Source: SIG459 sp045631645 (lineage in GTDB: Bacteria > Bacillota > Clostridia > Oscillospirales > Oscillospiraceae). Taken from it: 64,000 bases of DNA. The position numbers and the translations under genes were made by a program. The stretch is taken from NCBI GenBank assembly GCA_045631645.1, contig JAZQVC010000005.1, positions 62,001 to 126,000 on the forward strand, written 5' to 3'. Shown in pieces: positions 33,857 through 42,045 of this stretch; the stretch's first letter is position 1, and the number at the start of each line of letters is the position of its first letter. The notes below the pieces were generated by a model. It did not search any database. It was not told the DNA's origin and saw nothing but the letters and a program-made list of their open reading frames with translations.

Positions 33857-35104
33857 ATGGAAAACACCAAAGTTCTCAGAGGCGCATGCATTATCGGCCA
33901 GTCCGGCGGACCTACCGCTGTTATCAACGCCAGTGCTTACGGTGCAATCAGGGCCGGTCTTGACAGCGATGTTATCACCAATGTCTATGGCGCAGCTCAC
34001 GGCATCAAGGGCGTCCTCGATGACAAGCTTTACGATATGAGTCAGGAAGATCCTGCAGAGCTGAAGCTTATGCTCAACACTCCTTCTTCCGAACTTGGCT
34101 CCTGCCGCTACAAAATCGCAGACCCCGATAAGGATGATACCGATTATAAGCGTATTCTTGAGATATTCAAAAAGTACGATGTTCGCTATTTCTTCTATAA
34201 TGGCGGCAACGACTCCATGGATACCTGCAACAAGATAAGCAAATACATGCAGCGTGTTGGCTACGACTGCCGTGTAATGGGCATTCCCAAGACCATCGAC
34301 AACGACCTTTTCGGCACTGACCACTGCCCCGGCTTTGCAAGCGCCGCAAAGTACATCGCAACCTCCTGCATGGAAGTATTTAAGGATGCAACTGTTTATG
34401 ACAACAGTCAGATCACCGTTATCGAGATAATGGGCCGTCACGCAGGTTGGTTGGCCGCAGCCGCAGGTCTTGCAAGCCACTTTGGCGCAGGCCCCGACCT
34501 CATTTATCTGCCCGAAACCGACTTCGACATGGAAAAATTCTATGCCGATGTTGAAAAGGTATATGCTACCAAAAACAAGGTTCTTATCGCAGTTTCCGAA
34601 GGCATTCACTATGCAGATGGACGTTTTGTTTCCGAAGCTGAGACCAGCGCCACCGACGGTTTTGGTCATGCCCAGCTTGGTGGCCTCGCAGTTAAGCTTG
34701 CTGACGCACTCAAAAAGCGTACCGGCGCTAAGGTTCGCGGCATTGAGCTGAGCCTCCTCCAGCGTTGCGGCGCTCACCTCGCTTCCAAGGTTGACGTTGA
34801 AGAAGCTGAGATGGCCGGCCGTGTTGCAGTTGAGTCCGCTGTCAATGGCGAAACCGACAAGATGGTTGCTTTTAAGCGCGTTATGGTTGACGGCGAATAC
34901 ACCTGTGAGCCCATGCTCCTGAACCTCAGCGATGTTGCAAACTTTGAGAAGAAAGTTCCTCTGGAGTGGATCAATGCCGAGGGCAACGGTGTAACCAAGG
35001 AGTTCATCGACTACGCTCTGCCCCTCATTCAGGGTACCCCCGAGCGCCCCACCGAGAACTCTCTCCCCCGCTACGCAAAGCTGAAGAAAGTTCTTGCCAA
35101 GTAA
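33857..35104 (+). CDS. pfp: PPi-type 6-phosphofructokinase
   Basis: The 415-residue product phosphorylates fructose-6-phosphate. The phosphoryl-donor markers point to pyrophosphate: the donor loop reads GGNDS (116-120) with Asp119 where ATP enzymes have Gly in GGDGS, and the catalytic segment is PKTIDND (144-150) with Lys145 where ATP enzymes have Gly. Asp148 is the expected base. MGRHAGW near residue 196 is a further family motif. A PPi enzyme is reversible. It is divergent to the aldolase gene. Some family members with these residues accept other donors, so the donor is inferred. Confidence 0.88.
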   Translation: MENTKVLRGACIIGQSGGPTAVINASAYGAIRAGLDSDVITNVYGAAHGIKGVLDDKLYDMSQEDPAELKLMLNTPSSELGSCRYKIADPDKDDTDYKRILEIFKKYDVRYFFYNGGNDSMDTCNKISKYMQRVGYDCRVMGIPKTIDNDLFGTDHCPGFASAAKYIATSCMEVFKDATVYDNSQITVIEIMGRHAGWLAAAAGLASHFGAGPDLIYLPETDFDMEKFYADVEKVYATKNKVLIAVSEGIHYADGRFVSEAETSATDGFGHAQLGGLAVKLADALKKRTGAKVRGIELSLLQRCGAHLASKVDVEEAEMAGRVAVESAVNGETDKMVAFKRVMVDGEYTCEPMLLNLSDVANFEKKVPLEWINAEGNGVTKEFIDYALPLIQGTPERPTENSLPRYAKLKKVLAK

Positions 35105-35112
35105 TTAAATAT

Positions 35113-35150
35113 AAAAAAATAAAACCTCTCAATTGAGAGGTTTTATTTTT
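35113..35150. terminator. Bidirectional terminator between the phosphofructokinase gene and murC
   Basis: A long stem, AAAAAAATAAAACCTCTC paired with GAGAGGTTTTATTTTTTT, with a short AATT loop. The last murC codons overlap the T-run. Confidence 0.85.
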
Positions 35151-36521
35151 TTATTTCTTCAGAAGTTTTTCTCCAACTTTGTAAATATCACCTGCACCGA
35201 CGGTGAGAATAAGATCGCCGGGAGCGGCAGTCCAGCGGAGAGTTTTTTCAATTTCCTCAAAACTGTCAATATACATGCAGTTGGGAATTTCTTTTGCAAT
35301 ATCCTTGCTGGAAATACCAATTGTGTTTATCTCGCGTGCTGCATAAATGTCCGCAAGAATACAGATATCCGGTCTGCGAAGCTGCTCAACAAAATCATCA
35401 AAGAGCGCATGGGTTCTTGTGTATGTATGGGGCTGGAAAACAACAATAGTACGCTTATATCCAAGAGGTTCAACTGCATCCATAAGGCACATAAGCTCAC
35501 CGGGATGATGCGCATAGTCATCATAGACATCAGCTCCGTTGAACTTGCCCTTGAATTCAAATCGTCTGCCTGCTCCGGTAAAAGCAGCCAAACCGTATTT
35601 TACTGCAAGAGGACCTGCTCCAAGGCAAATTGCAGCTGCAGTTGCCGCAAGAGCGTTTTTAACAGAATGCATACCGGGCACACGAAGAGATACGTGAGTA
35701 AACTTTCTGCCCATATACATAACATCAAAATCTGTCTGAGTTCCAAGGAAGCTTATATTCTTAGCCCAGACATCAGCCTTATCACTAAGTCCAAAGGTCA
35801 CAAGCTTACGGCCGAGAGGAGCAAGGGCATCCATAGTGTTCTCGTCATCATAGTTTGCAACAATATGACCATTCTCAGGAACATGGGAAGCAAAGATGCG
35901 GAAAGATTCTTTAATATCCTCAAGGTCTTTGAAGAAATCCAGATGGTCAGCCTCAATATCGAGAATAACGGCAACGGTGGGATAAAAACTATGGAAAGAA
36001 TTATAATACTCACAGCTTTCCATTATAATCGTGTTTCCCTTACCCACTCTGTGTCCTGCCTTAAGAAGAGGAAGAGTTCCTCCAATCATAACGGTGGGAT
36101 CCTGTTCAGCAGCCATCATAATATGGGTGCACATACTGGTTGTAGTTGTCTTTCCATGGGTTCCGGCAATGCAAAGCGCGTTTTCATAATCTTTCATTAT
36201 AGAGCCCCATGCCTGAGTGCGTTCAAATACAGGAATGCCAAGACGGCGCGCAGCAACAACCTCGGGATTATCGTCACGAACAGCTGCGGTTCTTACGACG
36301 AAATCAATGCTATCATCAATATTCTCTTCGCGGTGGCCAATAATAACCTTTATTTCTTTTTCCCGCAGGGACATAACATTTGCCCCTTCGCTCATATCGG
36401 AACCACATATATAAAGTCCCATACCGGTGAGAACCTCGGCAAGAGGAGACATGCTTACTCCACCAATGCCAATGAGATAACCGCGTTTTCCGGGCGCAAG
36501 ATAATTGTCAAAAGATATCAT
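35151..36521 (-). CDS. murC: UDP-N-acetylmuramate-L-alanine ligase, MurC
   Basis: MurC adds the first amino acid (L-alanine) to UDP-MurNAc. The 456-residue product has the N-terminal Rossmann motif LIGIGGVSMSPLAEVL near residue 16, the P-loop AGTHGKTTTT near residue 119, a catalytic EADHLDFF segment near residue 190 and DDYAHHPGE near residue 335. All are Mur ligase hallmarks, with the Ala-specific DDYAHHP form. It is outside the dcw cluster found later in this window. AGGAG precedes the ATG. Confidence 0.95.
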   Translation of the reverse strand: MISFDNYLAPGKRGYLIGIGGVSMSPLAEVLTGMGLYICGSDMSEGANVMSLREKEIKVIIGHREENIDDSIDFVVRTAAVRDDNPEVVAARRLGIPVFERTQAWGSIMKDYENALCIAGTHGKTTTTSMCTHIMMAAEQDPTVMIGGTLPLLKAGHRVGKGNTIIMESCEYYNSFHSFYPTVAVILDIEADHLDFFKDLEDIKESFRIFASHVPENGHIVANYDDENTMDALAPLGRKLVTFGLSDKADVWAKNISFLGTQTDFDVMYMGRKFTHVSLRVPGMHSVKNALAATAAAICLGAGPLAVKYGLAAFTGAGRRFEFKGKFNGADVYDDYAHHPGELMCLMDAVEPLGYKRTIVVFQPHTYTRTHALFDDFVEQLRRPDICILADIYAAREINTIGISSKDIAKEIPNCMYIDSFEEIEKTLRWTAAPGDLILTVGAGDIYKVGEKLLKK

Positions 36522-36550
36522 ATTTAACTCCTAAAACTTATAATTCAGAG

Positions 36551-36579
36551 TTGTAATTTCTACAAATTGATATTATACT
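36551..36579 (+). promoter_or_regulatory. Promoter of cca
   Basis: TTGTAA (36551-36556) and TATACT (36574-36579), 17-base spacer, about 60 bases before cca. Its -10 box overlaps the -10 box of the opposing murC promoter. Confidence 0.55.
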
Positions 36580-36600
36580 GTTAAACATCAAAAAATACAA
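36572..36600 (-). promoter_or_regulatory. Promoter of murC
   Basis: On the minus strand TTGTAT (36600-36595) and perfect TATAAT (36577-36572) with a 17-base spacer, about 50 bases before murC. Confidence 0.6.
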
Positions 36601-36638
36601 GTGTAATATCCCAAGTAAGCAAAGGATCATGAGGAAAT

Positions 36639-37832
36639 ATGAGTATTATAAATATTCCCGAACCTGTTGAAAATGTTATATTGAAGCTTGAACAAGCCGG
36701 CTATGAAGCATACGCTGTTGGTGGCTGCGTGCGAGACTGCATCCTTGGCTTGAATCCTTACGATTGGGATGTAACAACTTCTGCCTCCCCTGATAAAACT
36801 ATGGCCGTATTCGGCGATGATGCAATACCAACAGGTTTGCAATTCGGTACTGTCTCCGTCAAGAGCGATGACTATATAGTTGAGGTTACGACCTTCCGTA
36901 CCGATGGAGTTTATACAGATAACCGCCGTCCCGATTCTATCGGTTATGCCTCCAGCCTGCCCGAGGATCTCTCCCGAAGAGACTATACCGTAAATGCTAT
37001 AGCGTATTCCCTTTCAGGCGAAATAATAGATCCCTTTAATGGTATGCGTGATTTGCGCTATAAACTCATCCGCGCAGTTGGTGACCCTCGCGAGCGATAT
37101 GAAGAAGATGCGCTGAGAATGTTCCGTGGGCTTAGAATTGCTGCACGTCTCGGCTTTTCCATTCACCCGAATACTTTCTCGGCAATATATGAAAAAGCCC
37201 ACTTGGCCGCATTTCTTTCCGCAGAGCGCATAAGAGATGAGCTCAAGAAATTCCTCCAGTACCCAAACACATATATGATAACCTGCATATTTGAAAGCGG
37301 ACTTATGAAGTCCTTCGGTATTGGAAATATATGTCCCGACTTCGAAAACCTCTGTGAACTTCCCACTGAAGGTTATAGCCGCTTGTGCGCAATGTGCTAT
37401 CTTTTGGAATCAAATAATGTAATAAAATCCGCACGATCATTCCTCGAGGATCTTCATTTCGACCGTCATTCTATTAAAATGGCTGAATCTGTTGTAGAGG
37501 TTCTCCGGGCGGGTCTGCCAAATGACATTAAAAATTGGAAGCATCTTCTTGCCACTTATGGTCAGGATGTTTGTATAACCGCAGCGCTTGTTGCAAACAT
37601 CGTCGATGATTTCGATTTTGCCGCTATTCTTCGTCAGGTAATTGAAAGCGGAGAATGCTGGAGCACCAAGAGTTTGGCCATTGACGGCAACGATCTTATC
37701 GCTCTTGGATACAGCGGCAAAAGCATTGGTCTTGAGCTTGAAAAGCTCCTCATGTATGTCATTGAAAAACCCGAGGAAAACGAGACTGATAGGCTTCTTG
37801 AAATCGCAAGAAATGATCTCAAAACTTTATAA
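36639..37832 (+). CDS. cca: CCA-adding tRNA nucleotidyltransferase family protein
   Basis: This class II nucleotidyltransferase adds or repairs the CCA end of tRNA. The 397-residue product has AVGGCVRDCILG near residues 26-37, the metal site DWDVTT near 42-47, a SRRDYTVNAIAY segment near 112-123 and EDALRMFRGLRIAARLGF near 155-172, all typical of CCA/poly(A) polymerases in Bacillota. It lacks an obvious HD domain. The substrate could be an A-adding or CC-adding subset, but one complete copy favours the CCA-adding enzyme. Confidence 0.9.
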   Translation: MSIINIPEPVENVILKLEQAGYEAYAVGGCVRDCILGLNPYDWDVTTSASPDKTMAVFGDDAIPTGLQFGTVSVKSDDYIVEVTTFRTDGVYTDNRRPDSIGYASSLPEDLSRRDYTVNAIAYSLSGEIIDPFNGMRDLRYKLIRAVGDPRERYEEDALRMFRGLRIAARLGFSIHPNTFSAIYEKAHLAAFLSAERIRDELKKFLQYPNTYMITCIFESGLMKSFGIGNICPDFENLCELPTEGYSRLCAMCYLLESNNVIKSARSFLEDLHFDRHSIKMAESVVEVLRAGLPNDIKNWKHLLATYGQDVCITAALVANIVDDFDFAAILRQVIESGECWSTKSLAIDGNDLIALGYSGKSIGLELEKLLMYVIEKPEENETDRLLEIARNDLKTL

Positions 37833-37839
37833 AACTATA

Positions 37840-37876
37840 AAAAAAGACAGAAAACCGATTGGTTTTCTGTCTTTTG
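37840..37876. terminator. Bidirectional terminator between cca and rplT
   Basis: AAAAGACAGAAAACC (37842-37856) and GGTTTTCTGTCTTTT (37861-37875) form a perfect fifteen-base-pair stem with a GATT loop. Confidence 0.88.
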
Positions 37877-37890
37877 TGTTTTCTCTTAAA

Positions 37891-38244
37891 TTAGAGAGCA
37901 GCCTTTGCCTTCTCGCAGAGAGCGGTGAAAGCAGCGGGATCGTGGATAGCGGTCTCGGAGAGCATCTTGCGGTTCATGTCGATACCAGCGAGCTTGAGGC
38001 CGTGCATAAAGGTGGAGTAGTTCATACCGTTTGCCTTGGTGGCAGCGCTGATACGGGTGATCCACAGCTGACGGAAGTCTCTCTTCTTCAGCTTGCGGCC
38101 AACGTATGCGTAACGGCCGGACTTCATCATGGCCTGGTTAGCCATCTTATAGTGCTTGGACTTTGCGCCCCAATAGCCCTTAGCAAGGCCAAGGATCTTA
38201 TTTCTGTGCTTGCGCGTCATCATCGCGCCTTTAACTCTTGCCAT
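37891..38244 (-). CDS. rplT: 50S ribosomal protein L20
   Basis: L20 is an early-assembly protein of the large ribosomal subunit and, in Bacillota and enterobacteria, a repressor of its own operon. The 117-residue product has the usual ARVKGAMMTRKHRNKILGLAKGY start, and a globular C-terminal half (LWITRISAATKANGMNYSTF). It is the last gene of infC-rpmI-rplT and ends at a strong shared terminator. Confidence 0.97.
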   Translation of the reverse strand: MARVKGAMMTRKHRNKILGLAKGYWGAKSKHYKMANQAMMKSGRYAYVGRKLKKRDFRQLWITRISAATKANGMNYSTFMHGLKLAGIDMNRKMLSETAIHDPAAFTALCEKAKAAL

Positions 38245-38261
38245 TTCTCAAAGTCCTCCTC

Positions 38262-38459
38262 TTATTTATAGGGTATCATGCGCTTGATTGCAGCAGTGTT
38301 GGTCACGTCTGCGATGGCACTCTGGCGGAGGCCTCTCTTACGCTTGGTGGTTTTCTTGTTCAGGATGTGGCTCTTGTAAGCATGTGCGCGCTTGACCTTG
38401 CCGGTCTTGGTGAGATTGAATCTCTTCTTAGCGCCGCTGTGGGTCTTAAGTTTGGGCAT
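38262..38459 (-). CDS. rpmI: 50S ribosomal protein L35
   Basis: The 65-residue basic protein begins PKLKTHSGAKKRFNLTKTGK after Met, the L35 signature, and sits in the canonical position between infC and rplT. GGAGG lies upstream of the ATG at 38459. Confidence 0.97.
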   Translation of the reverse strand: MPKLKTHSGAKKRFNLTKTGKVKRAHAYKSHILNKKTTKRKRGLRQSAIADVTNTAAIKRMIPYK

Positions 38460-38491
38460 GTTATATTTCTCCTTCCTTGGTTTAACAAAAG

Positions 38492-39007
38492 TTATTTGGC
38501 CTTGGGTGACAGGAACATGGACATATTTCTTCCCTCAAGCTTGGGGTTTTTATCCATGGTTGCCACATCGGCACATTTGGCAGCAAAGTCCTTGAGAAGC
38601 TGCTCACCGATATTGGTGTGAGCCATCTCTCTTCCGCGGAAACGGATTGTAACCTTCAGGCGATCTCCGTCAGCAAGGAATTTCTGTCCATTGCGAAGTT
38701 TGGTATTGAAGTCATTCTCGCCGATGCCGGGAGACATACGAATTTCCTTAACTTCAATAACACGCTGGTTCTTCTTGGCTTCCTTCTCACGCTTAGCCTG
38801 CTCAAAACGGTACTTACCGTAGTCCATGATCTTGCACACGGGAGGCTTTGCGTTGGGAGAAATCAGAACAAGGTCCATTTCGTTTTCATCGGCGATCTTC
38901 TGTGCGGCTTCAGCAGACATAATGCCAAGCTGTTCGCCGGTATCGCTTATGAGTCTGACCTCAGGGGCATCAATCTCGTCGTTTATCAGATGGTCCAGGT
39001 TTGCGAT
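38492..39007 (-). CDS. infC: Translation initiation factor IF-3, probable AUC start
   Basis: IF-3 prevents premature subunit joining and checks the initiator codon. The 171-residue product has the IF3 N-domain (INDEIDAPEVRLISDTGEQLGI), a linker rich in Lys/Glu, and the C-domain (EIRMSPGIGENDFNTKLRN, then KVTIRFRGREMAH). GGAGG at 39020-39016 is nine bases before the ATC at 39007-39005, and no ATG, GTG or TTG lies at a suitable position. The only upstream candidate is a GTG (39046) without a ribosome site that would run through a terminator hairpin. Rare AUU/AUC starts in infC are known and allow IF-3 to control itself. Confidence 0.92.
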   Translation of the reverse strand: MANLDHLINDEIDAPEVRLISDTGEQLGIMSAEAAQKIADENEMDLVLISPNAKPPVCKIMDYGKYRFEQAKREKEAKKNQRVIEVKEIRMSPGIGENDFNTKLRNGQKFLADGDRLKVTIRFRGREMAHTNIGEQLLKDFAAKCADVATMDKNPKLEGRNMSMFLSPKAK

Positions 39008-39171
39008 GTCAGAACACCTCCATAAAAAATAAATGCGAATGCACACAATTCAAGCATCCGCACAAAAACCGCAGTCTCTCCCCCATGGGCAGAAACTTTG
39101 ATTATTAACCTCTGCTCGCTTATTGCGGCGGGGTGAGGACAGATGCTATCCGTACCTTCTTCATTTTCAGC
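39008..39171 (-). promoter_or_regulatory. infC-rpmI-rplT leader with attenuator-like terminator
   Basis: The roughly 165-base leader ends in a hairpin, TGCGGATGC (39062-39054) pairing with GCATTCGCA (39042-39034) by eight base pairs and one G-U, followed by TTTATTTTTT and then the infC ribosome site. Upstream CCGCCGCA could pair with either TGCGG in the leader, which would be an antiterminator. The layout matches L20-controlled attenuation of this operon in Bacillota, but similarity to the known L20 leader was not tested. Confidence 0.6.
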
Positions 39172-39177
39172 CTGTTT

Positions 39178-39206
39178 ATTATAACAAGCACCCTATCCAA
39201 TGTCAA
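39178..39206 (-). promoter_or_regulatory. Promoter of infC-rpmI-rplT
   Basis: A perfect TTGACA (39206-39201) and a perfect TATAAT (39183-39178) on the minus strand, spacing 17. The -35 box and part of the spacer lie inside the last codons of the deacetylase gene. Confidence 0.85.
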
Positions 39207-40032
39207 CACTTTTTTTAATGTTTTCAAAATATTTTTTACTTGTTATACCATGGGGTCTATTATATCTTCCAAGATAATATAATTCATTTTCATCTCCTGT
39301 CAATACATTTATTTCTTCAGTACATGTAAAGGCTGCCGAAAATCCCATATCTTTAATTACATCCACAGTATCGCCGTCAAAAGCCCCATAAGGATATGCA
39401 ATCGAATATAAAAATTCAATATCCCTTTTTTCAAACTCTGATATAAACTTACTTAAATCCTCTGATAAGTGTTTCCTATATTCCTGAATGCTTTCTCCCC
39501 ATCTTTTACTACATCCTATTCTCCCTTTATCGGAATGCATATCCCAGCTGTGGCACTGCACTTCAATCACTCCACGCTCCGAAATTTCGCGAGCATCCTC
39601 CCAACTCATATAATCCCACTCGCTTGGATATTCAGTATCAGAACTATATTTCTCACATAAAGACCCAACAATTGCGGCCACCGCCTTATACTCATACTCT
39701 CTTAAAATAGGTTCAGCATATTTAATTAGGCTCTTAAATCCATCATCAAATGTTATCATCACAGGATTTTCAGGCATTTCAAACTCTCCGCACTGCCATT
39801 TCAGCAATTCGCTTAAACCTATGGGCTCCCAACCAAGAGATTTGATATATTCCATATCCGCTCTAAATTCTTCCGGACTGATAACATAGTTATTCCAACT
39901 TTTCTCATTTTCCGAAATTTGATGATACATCAGTATAGGGAGCCTTATAATCTCATCATTATAAGCGCAATGGCAGTTTGTTTGAGGCACAATAATTGTT
40001 ATTAAAAATAAAATCAAAATCTTTCTTACCAT
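39193..40032 (-). CDS. Polysaccharide deacetylase (NodB-domain) protein, exported
   Basis: The 279-residue product has an N-terminal hydrophobic signal segment (residues 3-18), then PILMYHQIS, the metal and catalytic motif MITFDDGFKS near residue 92, CHSWDMHSD near residue 160 (the metal-binding His pair) and YPYGAFDGD near residue 215. These are NodB-domain carbohydrate esterase family 4 motifs, expected to remove acetyl groups from peptidoglycan or another glycan outside the membrane. The ATG at 40032 follows AGGTGAT. AT-rich codon use and irregular Cys residues set it slightly apart from its neighbours. Its stop codon lies within the infC promoter. Confidence 0.87.
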   Translation of the reverse strand: MVRKILILFLITIIVPQTNCHCAYNDEIIRLPILMYHQISENEKSWNNYVISPEEFRADMEYIKSLGWEPIGLSELLKWQCGEFEMPENPVMITFDDGFKSLIKYAEPILREYEYKAVAAIVGSLCEKYSSDTEYPSEWDYMSWEDAREISERGVIEVQCHSWDMHSDKGRIGCSKRWGESIQEYRKHLSEDLSKFISEFEKRDIEFLYSIAYPYGAFDGDTVDVIKDMGFSAAFTCTEEINVLTGDENELYYLGRYNRPHGITSKKYFENIKKSVDIG

Positions 40033-40124
40033 AATGATCACCTGATAATATTTTTCCCCTGTTCAAATATTTTCTCATAATAAAATATGCCAAACGGGGT
40101 AAGAATAAGTGCAGGTGATTAAAA

Positions 40125-40520
40125 ATGCTTTTTCTGGAATTTTCTTTTATTTTTATAATTGGCGCCATCGGATACGGAAGCATCGAACTTCTTTGGCGCG
40201 GGCACACCCACTGGACTATGATTTTATTGGGCGGAGTATGTCTTTATATCATATATCTCATATCGAGCCGCATGAAGGAAGCTGTGCTGAAAAAGGCTAT
40301 AATGTGTACCTTTTGCATTACCGCCCTTGAATTTGTTACCGGCTGTATTGTAAATATACGTTTAGGTTGGGATGTTTGGGATTATTCATCGATGCCGATG
40401 AATCTCCTCGGTCAAATATGTCCCAAATTTTCCTTAATGTGGCTCGCACTGAGTCTCCCCTGCATTCTGCTCTCCAAGCTGATACACAAGTCAGTATTTT
40501 TACCAAATTTGAAAAAATAA
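40125..40520 (+). CDS. CmpB-type putative ABC-transporter permease (membrane protein)
   Basis: The 131-residue product has four hydrophobic segments and the two conserved patches of the CmpB family: ELLWRGHTHWTM near residues 21-32 and EFVTGCIVNIRLGWDVWDYS near residues 69-88, followed by GQICPKFSLMW. The family is common in Clostridia and usually labelled an ABC permease, although no ATPase partner is here and its function is unknown. AGGTGAT precedes the ATG. Confidence 0.8.
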   Translation: MLFLEFSFIFIIGAIGYGSIELLWRGHTHWTMILLGGVCLYIIYLISSRMKEAVLKKAIMCTFCITALEFVTGCIVNIRLGWDVWDYSSMPMNLLGQICPKFSLMWLALSLPCILLSKLIHKSVFLPNLKK

Positions 40521-40552
40521 AAATAGCTTACCATTTATGGTAAGCTATTTTT
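40519..40552. terminator. Bidirectional terminator between the CmpB-type gene and deoC
   Basis: AAAAATAGCTTACCA (40519-40533) pairs with TGGTAAGCTATTTTT (40538-40552), a perfect fifteen-base-pair stem with a TTTA loop. It begins within the last codon of the upstream gene. Confidence 0.85.
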
Positions 40553-40558
40553 TATAGT

Positions 40559-41230
40559 TTAATAAGTTTCACCGGAAACTTCCTGTGACATTGCAATTTT
40601 AACAATACGGCTGGTACCAAGGCGCTCGGCGCCAAGTTCAATAAATTTTTCAGCATCTTCAAGAGAGCTGATGCCCCCGGATGCTTTTACCTTAACATGC
40701 TGAGCGCTATATGTGCGAAGAAGCTGAACATCATCAAAGGTTGCGCCTCCGGTGGAGAAGCCTGTGGAAGTCTTGATATACTCCGCACCGGAATTATTTA
40801 CGATTTCGCAAAGCTTTATTTTTTCTTCTTCAGTCAGAAGGCATGTCTCAATGATAACTTTCATTATCTTACCGGGGCAGGCGTTGCGAACTGCCTTAAT
40901 ATCAGCAAGAAGAGCATCCCAGCAACGATCCTTAACCATGCCAAGATTTATTACCATATCAATCTCATCTGCGCCGTGAGCAACCGCATCAGCAGTTTCA
41001 GCAGCTTTTACTGCACTTGTCATATATCCGTTTGGGAAACCGATAACGGTGCATATCGCAAGCTTATCACCGACATAACGCTTTGCTCCGGCAACGTGTG
41101 CGGGAGGAATGCATACGCTTGCACAGCCATACTTGATGCCCTGATCGCAAAGAGTCATTATCTCTGCAGAAGTGCAATCCTGACGAAGCAGTGTATGATC
41201 ACATTTTGAAAGAATATCCTTAAGTTCCAT
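40559..41230 (-). CDS. deoC: Deoxyribose-phosphate aldolase
   Basis: DeoC splits 2-deoxyribose-5-phosphate into acetaldehyde and glyceraldehyde-3-phosphate in nucleoside catabolism. The 223-residue TIM-barrel protein carries the Schiff-base Lys153 in YIKTSTGFSTGGAT and the second Lys in VKASGGI near residue 182, plus an N-terminal DHTLL. It is transcribed alone from its own promoter. No deoxynucleoside phosphorylase gene lies next to it. Confidence 0.96.
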   Translation of the reverse strand: MELKDILSKCDHTLLRQDCTSAEIMTLCDQGIKYGCASVCIPPAHVAGAKRYVGDKLAICTVIGFPNGYMTSAVKAAETADAVAHGADEIDMVINLGMVKDRCWDALLADIKAVRNACPGKIMKVIIETCLLTEEEKIKLCEIVNNSGAEYIKTSTGFSTGGATFDDVQLLRTYSAQHVKVKASGGISSLEDAEKFIELGAERLGTSRIVKIAMSQEVSGETY

Positions 41231-41265
41231 AAGATTATCTCCTTCTTAATTCATTATACAAATTA

Positions 41266-41294
41266 ATAATAACAGATTAGCGGGCAAATTTCAA
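41266..41294 (-). promoter_or_regulatory. Promoter of deoC
   Basis: TTGAAA (41294-41289) and TATTAT (41271-41266) on the minus strand, 17-base spacer, about 35 bases before the deoC start. Confidence 0.5.
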
Positions 41295-41373
41295 TTGCGA
41301 TAATTCATAAATAACACCCCGTCCGAATATCATCAACTGAAGAGTTAAAAAGAGTAATTTACGAGGTGGTTAT

Positions 41374-41982
41374 ATGGACGAAATCAAAGGAAATAACTAT
41401 TGCCTTCTACGAGGCTGCATGACAGCAATACCCCGTTATTCCCACTCTTCGGGTGGAGAAGACTTTTATTGCTTCCCCCTTGAAGTAAAGCGCCTTTCCG
41501 GCACTGCCGATACTATAAACATTATTACCAGAAGCGCTATTCTTGATGATATTGAAGTAAAGGAAAACTCAAAGTTATGCATAGAGGGTTCCCTACGCTC
41601 ATTCAACAACAAAAGCGGCATTGGACCTAAACTTGTAATAACAGTTTTTGCAAAAGAAATGCGATTTGAAAACGACGAGGACGAAAACATCATCGAACTT
41701 AAGGGAACTCTATGCAAAGCGCCATCTTTCAGATCTACACCGATGGGCAGAGAAATATGCGATTTAATGCTGGCAGTAAACCGCCCTTACGGTCGAAGTG
41801 ATTATCTTCCTTGTATAACATGGGGACTAAAGGCGCGGGAAGCCTCCCAGTGGGATGTTGGTACAAATGTTATACTAAACGGTCGAATACAAAGTAGGAA
41901 ATATACAAAGATCATTGATGGAGAATATATTGAAAAAACCGCATACGAAGTATCCGTCATTGATATATGGCAAAATACATAA
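41374..41982 (+). CDS. SSB-like protein with two OB folds
   Basis: The 202-residue product's C-terminal half (about residues 108-200) resembles single-stranded DNA-binding protein: an ELKGTLCKAPSFRSTPMGRE strand-turn-strand, DLMLAVNRPYG, a PCITWG strand and GRIQSRKY. The N-terminal half (about 8-100) reads as a second OB fold with a similar layout (LLRGCMTAIPRY, then CIEGSLRSFNN). The acidic SSB tail (DDDIPF) is missing; the protein ends in VIDIWQNT. So it is probably an accessory single-strand binding protein, not the main replicative SSB. GAGGTGG precedes the ATG. Confidence 0.75.
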   Translation: MDEIKGNNYCLLRGCMTAIPRYSHSSGGEDFYCFPLEVKRLSGTADTINIITRSAILDDIEVKENSKLCIEGSLRSFNNKSGIGPKLVITVFAKEMRFENDEDENIIELKGTLCKAPSFRSTPMGREICDLMLAVNRPYGRSDYLPCITWGLKAREASQWDVGTNVILNGRIQSRKYTKIIDGEYIEKTAYEVSVIDIWQNT

Positions 41983-42005
41983 TAAGTATACGTACTTTTT
42001 AAAAT

Positions 42006-42035
42006 TAAAAACCCCTCTGCAAACGCAGAGGGGTT
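42006..42035 (-). terminator. Terminator of ftsZ
   Basis: On the minus strand AACCCCTCTGC pairs with GCAGAGGGGTT and is followed by TTTAATTTT, about ten bases after the ftsZ stop. Confidence 0.8.
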
Positions 42036-42045
42036 ATATTCATGC

